DNA of 64,000 nt from Idiomarina sp. GTDB lineage: Bacteria > Pseudomonadota > Gammaproteobacteria > Enterobacterales > Alteromonadaceae. The stretch lies in NCBI GenBank assembly GCA_022565355.1, contig JAIUMU010000003.1:55989-119988 (forward strand). The letters run 5' to 3'. This document shows positions 8,651 to 17,730 of the stretch, in pieces. The translations under genes and the position numbers were made by a program. The notes beneath the pieces were generated by a model. That model did no database searches, had not been told where the DNA came from, and saw only the letters and a list, made by a program, of their open reading frames with translations. Positions within the stretch are counted from its first letter, which is position 1, and the number at the start of each line of letters is the position of its first letter.

Positions 8651-11302
8651 ATGATAAAACTACCCACACTAATGAAGAAGGCTTCTGTAGCACTGGTTGC
8701 CGCAGTAGCGTTTACCGCAGGGGGAATCAGTACCGCGATCGCCGCTGATTTAGATTATTACCTGCCTAGCAATGTTAGCTACGACGAAAGCATTCCAAAA
8801 CCCGCTGAGATTCTTGGTTTCGAAGTAGGTGAATGGCATGCTCGCCCAGAGCAAATTGCTCGCTACATGGAAGTGCTCGCCCAACGTTCCGACCGGATTA
8901 CTCTAGAAATCACTGGCCGCTCGCATGAGTATCGGCCAATGATGATGCTAAAAATTAGCGCACCAGAAAATCAAAGCCGTTTAGAAGAAATGCGCCAACA
9001 ACACATGGCTGTTACCGATCCAAGCCAAAATGTAAATGCCAAAGAAGCACCGTTGGTAATTTATCTTGGCTACAGTGTGCACGGTGATGAGCCATCAGGT
9101 TCAAACGCCGCATTACTTACGGCCTATTATTTAGCCGCTGCACAAGGCCCGGAAATTGATGCTTGGCTTGATAATACCGTAATCTTACTTGATCCAATGT
9201 ATAATCCAGATGGCTTGGCGCGCTTTGCTACTTGGGTAAACCAGTACAAAAGCATGACCCCAGGCTCTGATCGCCAACATCGCGAGCACCAGCAAGATTG
9301 GCTACGTGGCCGGCAGAATCATTACTGGTTTGATTTGAACCGTGATTGGTTACTGCTCCAGCACCCAGAATCAGAAGCGCGTATTGCGGCATACCAACGT
9401 TGGATGCCAAACGTACTTACTGATCACCATGAAATGGGTACCGATGCCACTTACTTTTTCCAGCCTGGTATTCCTTCACGGAAAAACCCACTTACGCCAG
9501 ATGAAAACGTACGCTTAACCGAACGGTTAGCAGAGTTTCATGGCCGCGCGCTAGATAAAGTACATAGCATTTACTACACCGAAGAATCATTCGATGATTT
9601 CTACTACGGTAAAGGTTCAAGCTACCCTGATGCACAAGGCACTATTGCGATTCTATTCGAGCAGGCCTCTTCACGCGGCCATTTACAAGAATCAATTAAT
9701 GGCGATGTATCCTTCCCGTTCACCATTAAGAACCAATTTATTACTTCACTTTCTACTATTGAAGGTTCAGTAGCAGAGCGTGAATGGTTATTAGATTTCC
9801 AGCAACGGTTCTTCAAAGAAAATATGGAGCTTGCTGGCCGGGAAAACTTTGATGGCTATATGCTGCGCGAAGCAGACCAAGGCCGCATGCATGAATTGCT
9901 GCGCATTTTGCGCGCTCACTCAATTGATGCCTACCCGGTTACGGAAAGCTTTACCGTAAACAACGTAACTTATCGTCCAGGTGAGGCCTATTACGTGCCA
10001 ATTCGCCAGCGTAACTACCGGTTATTAAAAGGTGCGTTTACCACTCGCCAAGATTTCCCAGATAACACCTTCTACGATGTATCAGCCTGGACATTACCGA
10101 TGGCGTTCAATGTAGAATTTGCAGAAGTTCGCCAAAATCGCCGCTTCCGTGTTGCTAGTGAAGCATGGCAAGCACCAGCAGACTTCGAGGCAAATCAACT
10201 AGCACAAACCGATGTTGGTTATATATTTGGTTGGGAAGCCCATTTCGCCCCGCGCTTATTGAACCGGTTATTGCAAGAAGGTATTCATGCCCGTTTAGCA
10301 GCCGATGAAATGAGCGTTACTACACCAAATGGCGAGCAAAAACTGGCTAACGGTGCGGTAATTGTAACGCGCGCTTACCAAGATCATGCGTGGGAAGATG
10401 TGCAAGCCACTCTTGCCCAGTTGGCCGATGAGAACGAAGTACGGGTACACACCATTGCTAGCGGCATGACCCCTAGTACCGGTATGGATATTGGTAGCCG
10501 GAGTATTAATCCAGCCACTGAACCGAAAGTAATGATTGTGATTGGCGATGGCGTGAACCTGCAAGAATCAGGGGAAGCCTGGTACTACTTCGACCGTCAT
10601 TTAAACATTCCGGTTACTATGATTGAAACACAGCGTTTAGATCGTGCCGATATCAGCCGCTACTCGCACATTGTGCTAGTAGATGGCCACTACCGTACCC
10701 TTAGCGACCGCTTCAAAGCTAGCCTGCAACAATGGGTTCGCAGTGGCGGTACCTTGATTGGTCAGAAAGGTGGCGCCCGTTGGATGAGTGAGAATAGCTT
10801 ACTTAGCACCACGGTAGTACCAGCAGACGAATTCAGAGCAAAATTCCCAACCGAAGGTTTACGTTATGGTGATCGGGATCAATATTTTGGTCAACAACGT
10901 ATTGCCGGCGCGATATTTAATAGTACATTAGATCTCAGCCACCCACTTGCTGTTGGTTACACCCGTGATACCTTGCCAATTTTCAAAAATAGCACCATTG
11001 CTTTTGAAAACAGCAGTAGCCCGTTTGTGGATGTAGCTACTTATACCGAGCAACCGGTATTAGCAGGCTATACTTCAGAGGGTAACCGCGAAGTGTTAAG
11101 TGAGCGCACTACTGTATTAGCCCATCGTATGGGTAGCGGCCGTGTGATTGGGTTTGCAGATAATGTGAACTTCCGGGGTTACTTCTGGGGCACCACTCGC
11201 TTGATGGCAAATGCGATTTTCTTCTCGCAGTACGCACTTGGTACGGCCGGTGATGAAGCAGAAGAGGAAGAGGAAGAAGACGAAGACGCGCACTCGCACT
11301 AA
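8651..11302 (+). CDS. Secreted M14-family zinc carboxypeptidase
   Basis: Large (883-residue) exported peptidase. A signal peptide ends near ...TAIAA (about residue 32). The M14 zinc site is HGDE (H144, E147) plus a His in TDHHEMG (259/260), with NPDG (185-188) and a likely catalytic Glu in ILFEQAS (E337). The C-terminal half (roughly 540-860) looks like the glutamine-amidotransferase-like region that follows M14 domains in marine gammaproteobacterial homologues. The protein ends in an acidic then His-containing tail of about 14 residues (Glu/Asp run, then HSH). AGGAG precedes the ATG. Probable role: nutrient peptide degradation outside the cell or in the periplasm. Confidence 0.9.
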   Translation: MIKLPTLMKKASVALVAAVAFTAGGISTAIAADLDYYLPSNVSYDESIPKPAEILGFEVGEWHARPEQIARYMEVLAQRSDRITLEITGRSHEYRPMMMLKISAPENQSRLEEMRQQHMAVTDPSQNVNAKEAPLVIYLGYSVHGDEPSGSNAALLTAYYLAAAQGPEIDAWLDNTVILLDPMYNPDGLARFATWVNQYKSMTPGSDRQHREHQQDWLRGRQNHYWFDLNRDWLLLQHPESEARIAAYQRWMPNVLTDHHEMGTDATYFFQPGIPSRKNPLTPDENVRLTERLAEFHGRALDKVHSIYYTEESFDDFYYGKGSSYPDAQGTIAILFEQASSRGHLQESINGDVSFPFTIKNQFITSLSTIEGSVAEREWLLDFQQRFFKENMELAGRENFDGYMLREADQGRMHELLRILRAHSIDAYPVTESFTVNNVTYRPGEAYYVPIRQRNYRLLKGAFTTRQDFPDNTFYDVSAWTLPMAFNVEFAEVRQNRRFRVASEAWQAPADFEANQLAQTDVGYIFGWEAHFAPRLLNRLLQEGIHARLAADEMSVTTPNGEQKLANGAVIVTRAYQDHAWEDVQATLAQLADENEVRVHTIASGMTPSTGMDIGSRSINPATEPKVMIVIGDGVNLQESGEAWYYFDRHLNIPVTMIETQRLDRADISRYSHIVLVDGHYRTLSDRFKASLQQWVRSGGTLIGQKGGARWMSENSLLSTTVVPADEFRAKFPTEGLRYGDRDQYFGQQRIAGAIFNSTLDLSHPLAVGYTRDTLPIFKNSTIAFENSSSPFVDVATYTEQPVLAGYTSEGNREVLSERTTVLAHRMGSGRVIGFADNVNFRGYFWGTTRLMANAIFFSQYALGTAGDEAEEEEEEDEDAHSH

Positions 11303-11322
11303 TTTGCGTTGCGCATTCCAGC

Positions 11323-11351
11323 ATTACGCCTAGCAATCTGCTAGGCGTAAT
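11323..11351. repeat. Perfect 13-bp intergenic hairpin
   Basis: ATTACGCCTAGCA and TGCTAGGCGTAAT flank a 3-nt loop, giving a perfect stem between the M14 peptidase gene and the CoA-transferase gene. No T-tract follows on either strand, and the 3' arm ends 18 nt before the next ATG, close to its GAGGAG ribosome site. It may be an atypical terminator, a processing site or an operator. Confidence 0.6.
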
Positions 11352-11369
11352 GATGCTGAGGAGCAAGCA

Positions 11370-13262
11370 ATGCAGGAACCACAACATCCCCACCTTAAGG
11401 CTAATCGCGCCATTGCTGGCCAACTGCGCTACCAAGGCAAACCTGCAAAATGGCCACAATTAATTAAATCCGGCAACCGTATTTTTATTGGCACCCACGC
11501 AGCCGTACCGCATGCTCTTATTAACGATCTGCTAGCAAATTGTAGCTATCTTCATGATGTGGAGATTGTGCAAGTAGGCGCATTTGGTGATAACCAATGG
11601 GTTGAGCCCAAGTATCTGCAAAACTTTAAAGTGAATACGTTATTTATCGGTGGCGAACAAGTGCGTAAAGCGGTGGCCGAAGGGCGCGCCGATTATACGC
11701 CGGCATTTATGTCGGATATTCCCTCGCTATTTACCGATGAAATTTTACCTCTCGATGCTGCACTGATTATGGTGAGCCCCGCAGACGAGCATGGTTATCA
11801 TTCCTTAGGCGTTTCTGTAGATATCGTTTCCGCAGCGCTGCGCAGTGCCAAGCTGGTAATTGCGCAAGTAAATCCGCAGATGCCAGTAACCTTTGGCCAA
11901 GCTTTTATTCATAAAGGCCAAATTGATGCGCTTTTTTATGCCAATGAGGCACTTTTAGAAATCCACCCACCGCAGCTTGATCCCGTTGCTGAACGGGTAG
12001 GCCAATATGTTTCTCGATTAATTGATGATGGCGCTACTATTCAAATTGGTTTTGGCAAAGTGTGCGAAGCCACCTTGCGCTACTTGGGGAATCACAAAGA
12101 TTTAGGGGTACACAGCGAACTCATTACCGATGGCATTATGGATTTAATGCTGCAAGGGGTAATTAATAACCGCAAAAAAACGTTTCATCAGCACAAAGTG
12201 GTCACCAGTTTCGCCATTGGTACCCAACGTTTATATGATTTTGTAAATCACAATCCACATCTTGGCTTTTACCCTAGTGAATATGTGAATTCGCCTGCCA
12301 ATATTGCCCGTAACGATAATATGGTTTCAATTAATAGCGCAATTGAAGTGGATTTAACCGGCCAAGTGGTATCCGATTCCATTGGCTACCATTTTTACTC
12401 GGGTATTGGTGGCCAAGTAGATTTCAGCCGCGGAGCTTCTATGAGTGCTGGCGGTAAACCGGTAATCGCGCTCCCCTCTACCGCGAAAAACGGTACCGTT
12501 TCCCGAATTGTTCCGCACATTACCGAAGGTGGCGGCGTGGTTACCTCGCGCGCCCACGTGTATTACGTTGTTACCGAGTTTGGTGTGGCTTCACTACGTG
12601 GCAAAAGTATTCGCGAGCGCGCCTTAGAATTAATTCGAGTGGCGCATCCGAAGTTCCGTGAGGCGCTGCTACAAGAAGTTCGCAAGCACTATTACGTGCC
12701 GCACTATCAGCAACAAACACCGGTGGAAGTGCCCGAGCTTGGGGAAATTGGCTTTCAACGGCTAGATATTAACGGCGAAGCTTATGATTTGCGGCCGTTG
12801 AACCCAAGTGATGAGCGGCGCCTGCAAGAGTTTTTCTATTCGCATACCAAAGAAACCCTGCAAATGCGCTACAACACGGTGCCTACGCAAATGAGCCGAG
12901 AGAAATCCTGTAACTTAGTAAGCGTAGATCAATCGCGGGATTTAGCCCTGTGCATCGTGCGCCAGCATGGGTCGGTTTCCCAAATTCAAGCGGTGGGCCG
13001 CTATTACCTTAGCCATGATGGCAGTAATTGCGAAGTGGCGTTTGTTACCCGTGAAACCAACCAAGGCAAAGGCATGGCAAAGATCTTGTTAACCGAAATG
13101 AAACGTATTGCTACGTTACGCGGTGTTCAGCGCATGCTTGCGTATGTGCGCGCCGAAAACCAGAAGATGCTCGCGGTTTTTGAAAAGGCTGGCTTTCGCC
13201 GCTTACCCGCAGACGAGCCAGGCGAAGTATACTTGGAATTATTATTAACCCCTGAGGCGTGA
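11370..13262 (+). CDS. Acetyl-CoA hydrolase/transferase fused to a GNAT acetyltransferase domain
   Basis: A 630-residue two-domain protein. Residues about 1-440 are an acetyl-CoA hydrolase/transferase (class I CoA-transferase) fold with the expected active-site Glu near 326 (NSAIEVDLTGQV) and the GIGGQVDF and GGKPVIALPST blocks. Residues about 465-625 are a GNAT domain with the acetyl-CoA-binding motif RETNQGKGMAK and a typical ending (NQKMLAVFEKAGFRRL). It could move CoA between acyl groups and use acetyl-CoA to acetylate a protein or small molecule, but neither substrate is evident. GAGGAG lies 8 nt before the ATG. The deacetylase gene starts 7 nt after its stop, so they are probably one operon. 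Confidence 0.88.
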   Translation: MQEPQHPHLKANRAIAGQLRYQGKPAKWPQLIKSGNRIFIGTHAAVPHALINDLLANCSYLHDVEIVQVGAFGDNQWVEPKYLQNFKVNTLFIGGEQVRKAVAEGRADYTPAFMSDIPSLFTDEILPLDAALIMVSPADEHGYHSLGVSVDIVSAALRSAKLVIAQVNPQMPVTFGQAFIHKGQIDALFYANEALLEIHPPQLDPVAERVGQYVSRLIDDGATIQIGFGKVCEATLRYLGNHKDLGVHSELITDGIMDLMLQGVINNRKKTFHQHKVVTSFAIGTQRLYDFVNHNPHLGFYPSEYVNSPANIARNDNMVSINSAIEVDLTGQVVSDSIGYHFYSGIGGQVDFSRGASMSAGGKPVIALPSTAKNGTVSRIVPHITEGGGVVTSRAHVYYVVTEFGVASLRGKSIRERALELIRVAHPKFREALLQEVRKHYYVPHYQQQTPVEVPELGEIGFQRLDINGEAYDLRPLNPSDERRLQEFFYSHTKETLQMRYNTVPTQMSREKSCNLVSVDQSRDLALCIVRQHGSVSQIQAVGRYYLSHDGSNCEVAFVTRETNQGKGMAKILLTEMKRIATLRGVQRMLAYVRAENQKMLAVFEKAGFRRLPADEPGEVYLELLLTPEA

Positions 13263-13269
13263 GAAACCA

Positions 13270-14193
13270 ATGTCGATAACTATTTTTAGCCATGCCGCCT
13301 GTGCATTACACCGAGTTACCGAAGTTCACCCTGAGTGCCCAGAACGGTTGGGTGCAGTAAACGATCAATTAATTCGTTCAGGCCTTGAGTATGTGATCAC
13401 GCAAAAAGATGCTACCCAAGCAAGCAAAAACGATTTGTATCGCGCCCATGATGTAGCCTATGTGAATGATGTATATGCCAAAGCCCCCACGGATCCGGAA
13501 GACCATGTGTGGCTGGATCCGGATACGGTAATGACCGCCGGCACCTTAGAAGCGGCGCTGTTTGCAGCAGGTAGCGGTATTAATGGCATTGATGAAATTA
13601 TGCAAAGCGCCAATCAACGAGCTTTTTGTGCCGTAAGGCCGCCTGGCCATCATGCAACCCGCAGCGCAGCGATGGGCTTTTGCGTGTTTAACAATATTGC
13701 TGTAGCCGCCCTATATGCGCTGCATGAATATGATATTCAACGCATTGCTATTATTGATTTCGATGTACACCACGGCAATGGCACCGAAGATATCTTCTTA
13801 CAGGATGATCGCGTGCTGTTTTGTTCATCGTTTCAGCACCCGCTGTACCCGAACACCGGCACCGATACGATTAGCCCACACGTGATCAATATTCCAATGC
13901 CGGCGGGCTGCGAGGGGTTTGAGTGGCAAGCGGCCGTGCGGGAACGCTGGTTCCCTGCTATCGATGCATTTGCCCCCGATCTTATTCTCGTTTCAGCTGG
14001 CTTTGATGGCCATTTAGAAGACGACATGGCGCAGTTTAATTTGCGTGAAGATGATTACTTTTGGATTGGTAAAGAACTGAAAAAGCTAGCTGATGTGCAC
14101 TGCCAAGGCCGCATGCTGGCAATGCTTGAGGGTGGCTACGATTTCAGCTCGTTAGGCCGCAGCGTAGTTGCCTTTTTGAAAGGCATTTTGTAG
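13270..14193 (+). CDS. Histone deacetylase family protein
   Basis: Zinc-dependent deacetylase of the HDAC/acetylpolyamine amidohydrolase superfamily, 307 residues. Conserved parts are visible: RPPGHHA (H127, H128), DFDVHHGNGT (D165, H167 as zinc ligands), SAGFDGH (D246) and the catalytic Tyr in EGGYD (Y290). All key residues are present, so it should be active. Bacterial members remove acetyl or acyl groups from amines, polyamines or lysines. It directly follows the CoA-transferase/GNAT gene, which suggests paired addition and removal of acetyl groups on a common target; that link is inference. Confidence 0.92.
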   Translation: MSITIFSHAACALHRVTEVHPECPERLGAVNDQLIRSGLEYVITQKDATQASKNDLYRAHDVAYVNDVYAKAPTDPEDHVWLDPDTVMTAGTLEAALFAAGSGINGIDEIMQSANQRAFCAVRPPGHHATRSAAMGFCVFNNIAVAALYALHEYDIQRIAIIDFDVHHGNGTEDIFLQDDRVLFCSSFQHPLYPNTGTDTISPHVINIPMPAGCEGFEWQAAVRERWFPAIDAFAPDLILVSAGFDGHLEDDMAQFNLREDDYFWIGKELKKLADVHCQGRMLAMLEGGYDFSSLGRSVVAFLKGIL

Positions 14194-14234
14194 CGCTCAA
14201 CACCGTAGTGCATTTTGGTGTGCTTGGCTCCCAG

Positions 14235-14936
14235 CTAAGCGGGCTGTTTTTTCGGTGTGTAAGCAACGGCCCATGCATCAACCAAGCATGGCCGCTGTTG
14301 TTGTAACGCCATGGCGATAGCATTCACCGTTGCACCACTGGTGATTACATCATCTACAATCGCCAGGCGGCTGTATGCGGGCCGCTGTACGCACCGAAAA
14401 GCGCCAGCAAGGTTCGCTTGCCGTTCCGCTTTACCCAGCGCATGGCTGGCCTTAGTAGCCCCTCTGCGCAGAGGATAGATTACCGGAATCCCCAACAACC
14501 GCCCTACTTCCTCTGCCAATAAAGCAGCTTGATTGTAACCGCGTTTAAACCAACGCCGCGTACCCAAAGGCACAACCACTAGCGCATCGGGCAAAAAGAT
14601 CTTTTCCTGCCGATACAAACTTACCACTTGCGCGGCCAACAGGGGCGCAAAGCTATTGACCAATGCTGGCTGGTGGCTATATTTATACTGCTGTAACCAG
14701 CGCGTTACTGGAGCTTCATACGAGAGTGCGGCGCACCATAATCGGCAGGGGCTAGCAGCTTTGTGCTCTTGTTGAAGCTGCGCTTGCAGATCACCACAAC
14801 AGCGGGGCGGCAAACGCGGTAGATCTGCAAAACAATGCTCGCAAATACCAAATGAGAGCTGCGCCGGTAATTCACACAACCAACACACCCCCGCTGTTGG
14901 TAATTTTTTGCAGAGTGCGCGCCAAAGCTTTACCAT
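14235..14936 (-). CDS. ComF family protein (phosphoribosyltransferase-like)
   Basis: ComF/GntX-type protein of 233 residues, linked in competent bacteria to uptake and processing of single-stranded DNA. It has an N-terminal zinc-ribbon-like pair of cysteine motifs (CWLC and CEHC) and a C-terminal PRPP-binding loop VDDVITSGAT. I chose ATG 14936 because GGAAGC is just upstream and the Cys-rich domain then starts about 15 residues in; an upstream in-frame start at 15032 would add 32 residues. It diverges from bioH, the same arrangement as in E. coli. Confidence 0.9.
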   Translation of the reverse strand: MVKLWRALCKKLPTAGVCWLCELPAQLSFGICEHCFADLPRLPPRCCGDLQAQLQQEHKAASPCRLWCAALSYEAPVTRWLQQYKYSHQPALVNSFAPLLAAQVVSLYRQEKIFLPDALVVVPLGTRRWFKRGYNQAALLAEEVGRLLGIPVIYPLRRGATKASHALGKAERQANLAGAFRCVQRPAYSRLAIVDDVITSGATVNAIAMALQQQRPCLVDAWAVAYTPKKQPA

Positions 14937-15062
14937 AGCTTCCTTTCCTAGTTCGCCAATACATGCCAATGCAACCTGCCAGCAATTGCCTTTGTGCGCA
15001 CATATCCGCGCGTTCAGAATGGCTGGCCGCATTAGCGATTAAACACAGTAAAGGTAGCGTGA

Positions 15063-15947
15063 ATGGTTCAACATGCAGGTAAGTTAAGCGTTAACGTACA
15101 AGGCTCTGGAGCCCCTTTGGTATTGCTGCATGGCTGGGGGCTCAACCAAGCAATTTGGTTTCCCATTCGCCAACAAATCACCCAACATTTTCGTGTGTAC
15201 ACCCTAGATTTACCCGGCTTTGGCGAATCGAGTTGGCAACAGGGTAATGAAGATTTCCAGCATACCTGTGCACGGGTAGCGGAGCAGCTGATTGCTAGTA
15301 TTGGCGAGCCCTTTCATTTGGTTGGCTGGAGTATGGGCGGGTTAATTGCCACGCAAATTGCTCTCGATTACCCCACTTACGTAAAGCGCTTAGTGTGTGT
15401 GGCAAGTTCACCATGCTTTGTAGCGCGCTCTGATTGGCCAACACCCAGCACCGGCAGTATGGATGCGATGCCCAATGGTGAATGGCCCGGGATTAAAAAA
15501 GAAACCCTAGAAACCTTCCGCTATCAGCTTACTACTGATTTTCGCAAAACTTTGGAGCGCTTCTTGGCGGTACAAGCATTAGGAAGCCCCGCAGCTCGGG
15601 AAGAAATAAAAGCGATGCGGGCCCTACTCGCCGAACGGCCCGAGCCGCACCCAGAAGCCTTGGTTGCAGGGTTACGTTGGTTAGCTGAAGTAGATTTACG
15701 CAGTGCGTTAGGGGCGTTAAGCGTAGCTTCACTGCGCATGTATGGACGCCGCGATAGCTTGGTACCGATTGCGGCTAGTGCCGCTGTAGCGAGTTACTTA
15801 CCGAGTGGCGCAGAGCATGGTTCTGAGGTGCATAACTCTGAGCAACACGGCAGCTACCAATTTGATGCTAGCGCCCATGCACCGTTTTTCACCGAGCCAG
15901 AACTATTTGTGCAACGCTTACAACAGTTTCTAACAGCGGATGCTTAG
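15063..15947 (+). CDS. bioH: Pimeloyl-[acyl-carrier protein] methyl ester esterase BioH
   Basis: Alpha/beta hydrolase that removes the methyl ester from pimeloyl-ACP, closing the biotin precursor pathway. The nucleophile is Ser90 in GWSMGG, the acid Asp231 in GRRDSLVP and the base His272 in SAHAPFF; the oxyanion region is LLHGWGLN. At 294 residues it is about 35 longer than E. coli BioH, mostly from a Glu/His/Ser-rich insert (about 246-268) before the catalytic His. AGGT is the only weak ribosome site. Position opposite comF supports the assignment. Confidence 0.93.
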   Translation: MVQHAGKLSVNVQGSGAPLVLLHGWGLNQAIWFPIRQQITQHFRVYTLDLPGFGESSWQQGNEDFQHTCARVAEQLIASIGEPFHLVGWSMGGLIATQIALDYPTYVKRLVCVASSPCFVARSDWPTPSTGSMDAMPNGEWPGIKKETLETFRYQLTTDFRKTLERFLAVQALGSPAAREEIKAMRALLAERPEPHPEALVAGLRWLAEVDLRSALGALSVASLRMYGRRDSLVPIAASAAVASYLPSGAEHGSEVHNSEQHGSYQFDASAHAPFFTEPELFVQRLQQFLTADA

Positions 15948-15973
15948 CCTTGCGAGCGCCGTAAGCACTAGTA

Positions 15974-16073
15974 CTGAACTATTACCTGTGAACTATTACC
16001 TGCGAACTATGCCGTGCTGAACTATGCAGTACTCACCTATGCAAAACTAAACTATGTAGCTCATAACTATGCA
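15974..16073. repeat. Degenerate 14-15-bp tandem repeat, seven units
   Basis: The motif (G/A)AACTAT recurs with its ACTAT starting at 15978, 15992, 16006, 16021, 16036 (as CCTAT), 16051 and 16066, i.e. periods of 14, 14, 15, 15, 15 and 15 bp. The array fills nearly all of the space between the convergent bioH and mutM stop codons and ends directly beside the mutM stop. It carries no recognisable gene or terminator. Confidence 0.8.
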
Positions 16074-16075
16074 AT

Positions 16076-16885
16076 TTAGCGCTGGCACTGGGGGCAGTAA
16101 AACGAATTGCGTTGGCCAATTTTCACCGCTTTAATTGGCGTAGCACAGGTTATGCAAGCTTCACCATTGCGCCCATACACCGTTAACTCTTGTTTAAAAT
16201 AGCCTGGTTTGCCGTCGGCTTTCATAAAATCTTTCAAGGTAGTGCCACCTTGCGTAATCGCCCGCGCGAGGATTTCTTTAATCGCCGCACTAAGTTGCAC
16301 AAACCGCGCTTTACTTATTTTGCCGGCCGCCCTGCGTGGGTCGATGCCAGTAGCAAACAAGGCCTCGTTGGCATAAATATTGCCAACCCCTACTACCACG
16401 GCATTATCCATAATAAAGCTCTTCACCGGCATTTTACGGCCACGTGACAACGCAAATAAACGCTCACCATCAAATTCATCGGTAAGCGGCTCTGGCCCTA
16501 AGCCTTCGAGCAACACATGGGTTTCATTCGGCGCTTGCCATAACACGGCACCAAACCGGCGCGCATCATTCAGCCGAACGCTATAGCCATTATCCAATTC
16601 CAACTCAAAATGATCATGCTTTTGTCGCGGTTGCCCAGTTGGCAATACATGCAGCTTGCCCGACATCCCCAAGTGAATAATCAGGGTGCCATGCACACAA
16701 TCGAGCAGCAGGTATTTGGCTCGCCTTCGAATTGCTATTACCTTTTCACCCTCTAGCAATTTTACCGCTTCGGGAATTGGCCAACGTAAGGTAGGGAACC
16801 ATATTTGCACCGCCGTTACCGTTTGCTGTAAAACATGAGGGGTAATCCCTAATCGGCTTACTTCAACTTCTGGTAATTCAGGCAT
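16076..16885 (-). CDS. mutM: Formamidopyrimidine-DNA glycosylase MutM/Fpg
   Basis: Bifunctional glycosylase/AP lyase that removes 8-oxoguanine and formamidopyrimidines. The N-terminus MPELPEVE supplies catalytic Pro2 and Glu3. The helix-two-turn-helix region contains VGVGNIYANEALF, and a C-terminal zinc finger has CITC...YCPQC. At 269 residues it is full length with all key residues, so it should be active. It converges on bioH across a repeat-filled gap and has its own upstream region. Confidence 0.97.
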   Translation of the reverse strand: MPELPEVEVSRLGITPHVLQQTVTAVQIWFPTLRWPIPEAVKLLEGEKVIAIRRRAKYLLLDCVHGTLIIHLGMSGKLHVLPTGQPRQKHDHFELELDNGYSVRLNDARRFGAVLWQAPNETHVLLEGLGPEPLTDEFDGERLFALSRGRKMPVKSFIMDNAVVVGVGNIYANEALFATGIDPRRAAGKISKARFVQLSAAIKEILARAITQGGTTLKDFMKADGKPGYFKQELTVYGRNGEACITCATPIKAVKIGQRNSFYCPQCQR

Positions 16886-17023
16886 ACACTATCCAATTGA
16901 ATAATTGAGAACTTTTTAGATACCCATAAGCGCATTTCAAACGTATATTGGCGCAACAACGCTGCTAATCGCAGTTTTTGGGCATATCACGCTTACGTAG
17001 CATTACATGAGTACAAAGCATAC

Positions 17024-17704
17024 ATGAACCTAACGCTCGATTCACTGCACCAAACTCAAGGTGAGCTCACTACTGCTATCGATGATGAACAGTGGCTTGC
17101 TCGTTTTGATGCACTTGCTGAGCAAGGCTACGTGCTAATCGAAAACTTTTTACCGCACGCAGAAGTGGCGGCGCTCTATCATTATGCCGCAGGCCTCAGC
17201 GAACCGGAATGGAATATGGCTGGCATTGGCCGCGAGCAACAGCATACGCTGAATACGCGCGTGCGCAGTGATCAGATTCGCTGGCTGCACCCACAAGTGC
17301 CTGCAGAAGCGATATATTTAAACACCATGGACACCTTACGCGTGCGCCTGAACCGTAGGCTATTCATGGGGCTGTTCGATTACGAATGCCACCTTGCGCG
17401 ATATCAGCCCGGCGCATTTTATAAAAAACATCTCGATGCATTTAAAGGGCGCAGTAATCGCGTACTCACTACGGTGTTCTATTTAAACCCAGAGTGGCAG
17501 CATGAAGATGGCGGCGAATTAATAATTTATGGCGCCAACGATGAAGTGCTGGAAACTGTTTTGCCGCAACAAAATACCTTGGTCGTTTTTCTTAGCGATA
17601 CCTTCGTACATGAAGTAAAAACCGCTCATCGTGAGCGCTTTAGTATTACCGGCTGGTTCCGCCACAATGCCTCTAATGCCCACCGGGTAGATCCCCCTAG
17701 ATAA
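17024..17704 (+). CDS. 2OG-Fe(II) oxygenase family protein (SM-20/prolyl-hydroxylase-like)
   Basis: Predicted non-haem iron, 2-oxoglutarate-dependent dioxygenase, 226 residues. The iron ligands are H136-x-D138 (KHLDAF) and H196 (FVHEVK), and the 2OG-binding Arg lies in the RFSITGWFR block. The fold resembles prolyl 4-hydroxylase-like proteins found in many marine gammaproteobacteria. The substrate is unknown. The ATG has no clear ribosome site; a six-codon open frame (17007-17027) ends in an ATGA overlap with this start codon. It stands alone between mutM and a DUF418 gene. Confidence 0.85.
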   Translation: MNLTLDSLHQTQGELTTAIDDEQWLARFDALAEQGYVLIENFLPHAEVAALYHYAAGLSEPEWNMAGIGREQQHTLNTRVRSDQIRWLHPQVPAEAIYLNTMDTLRVRLNRRLFMGLFDYECHLARYQPGAFYKKHLDAFKGRSNRVLTTVFYLNPEWQHEDGGELIIYGANDEVLETVLPQQNTLVVFLSDTFVHEVKTAHRERFSITGWFRHNASNAHRVDPPR

Positions 17705-17730
17705 AAAACTATGGCAACATCAGCACTACA

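Noticed and set aside
8651..14193. Recent mobile insertion between nfuA and comF
   Set aside because: No transposase, integrase, direct-repeat boundary or change in base composition was visible, so I report only the gene-order difference.
15974..16073. CRISPR-like array
   Set aside because: Units are 14-15 bp, adjacent with no unique spacers, and degenerate. No cas genes occur in the window.
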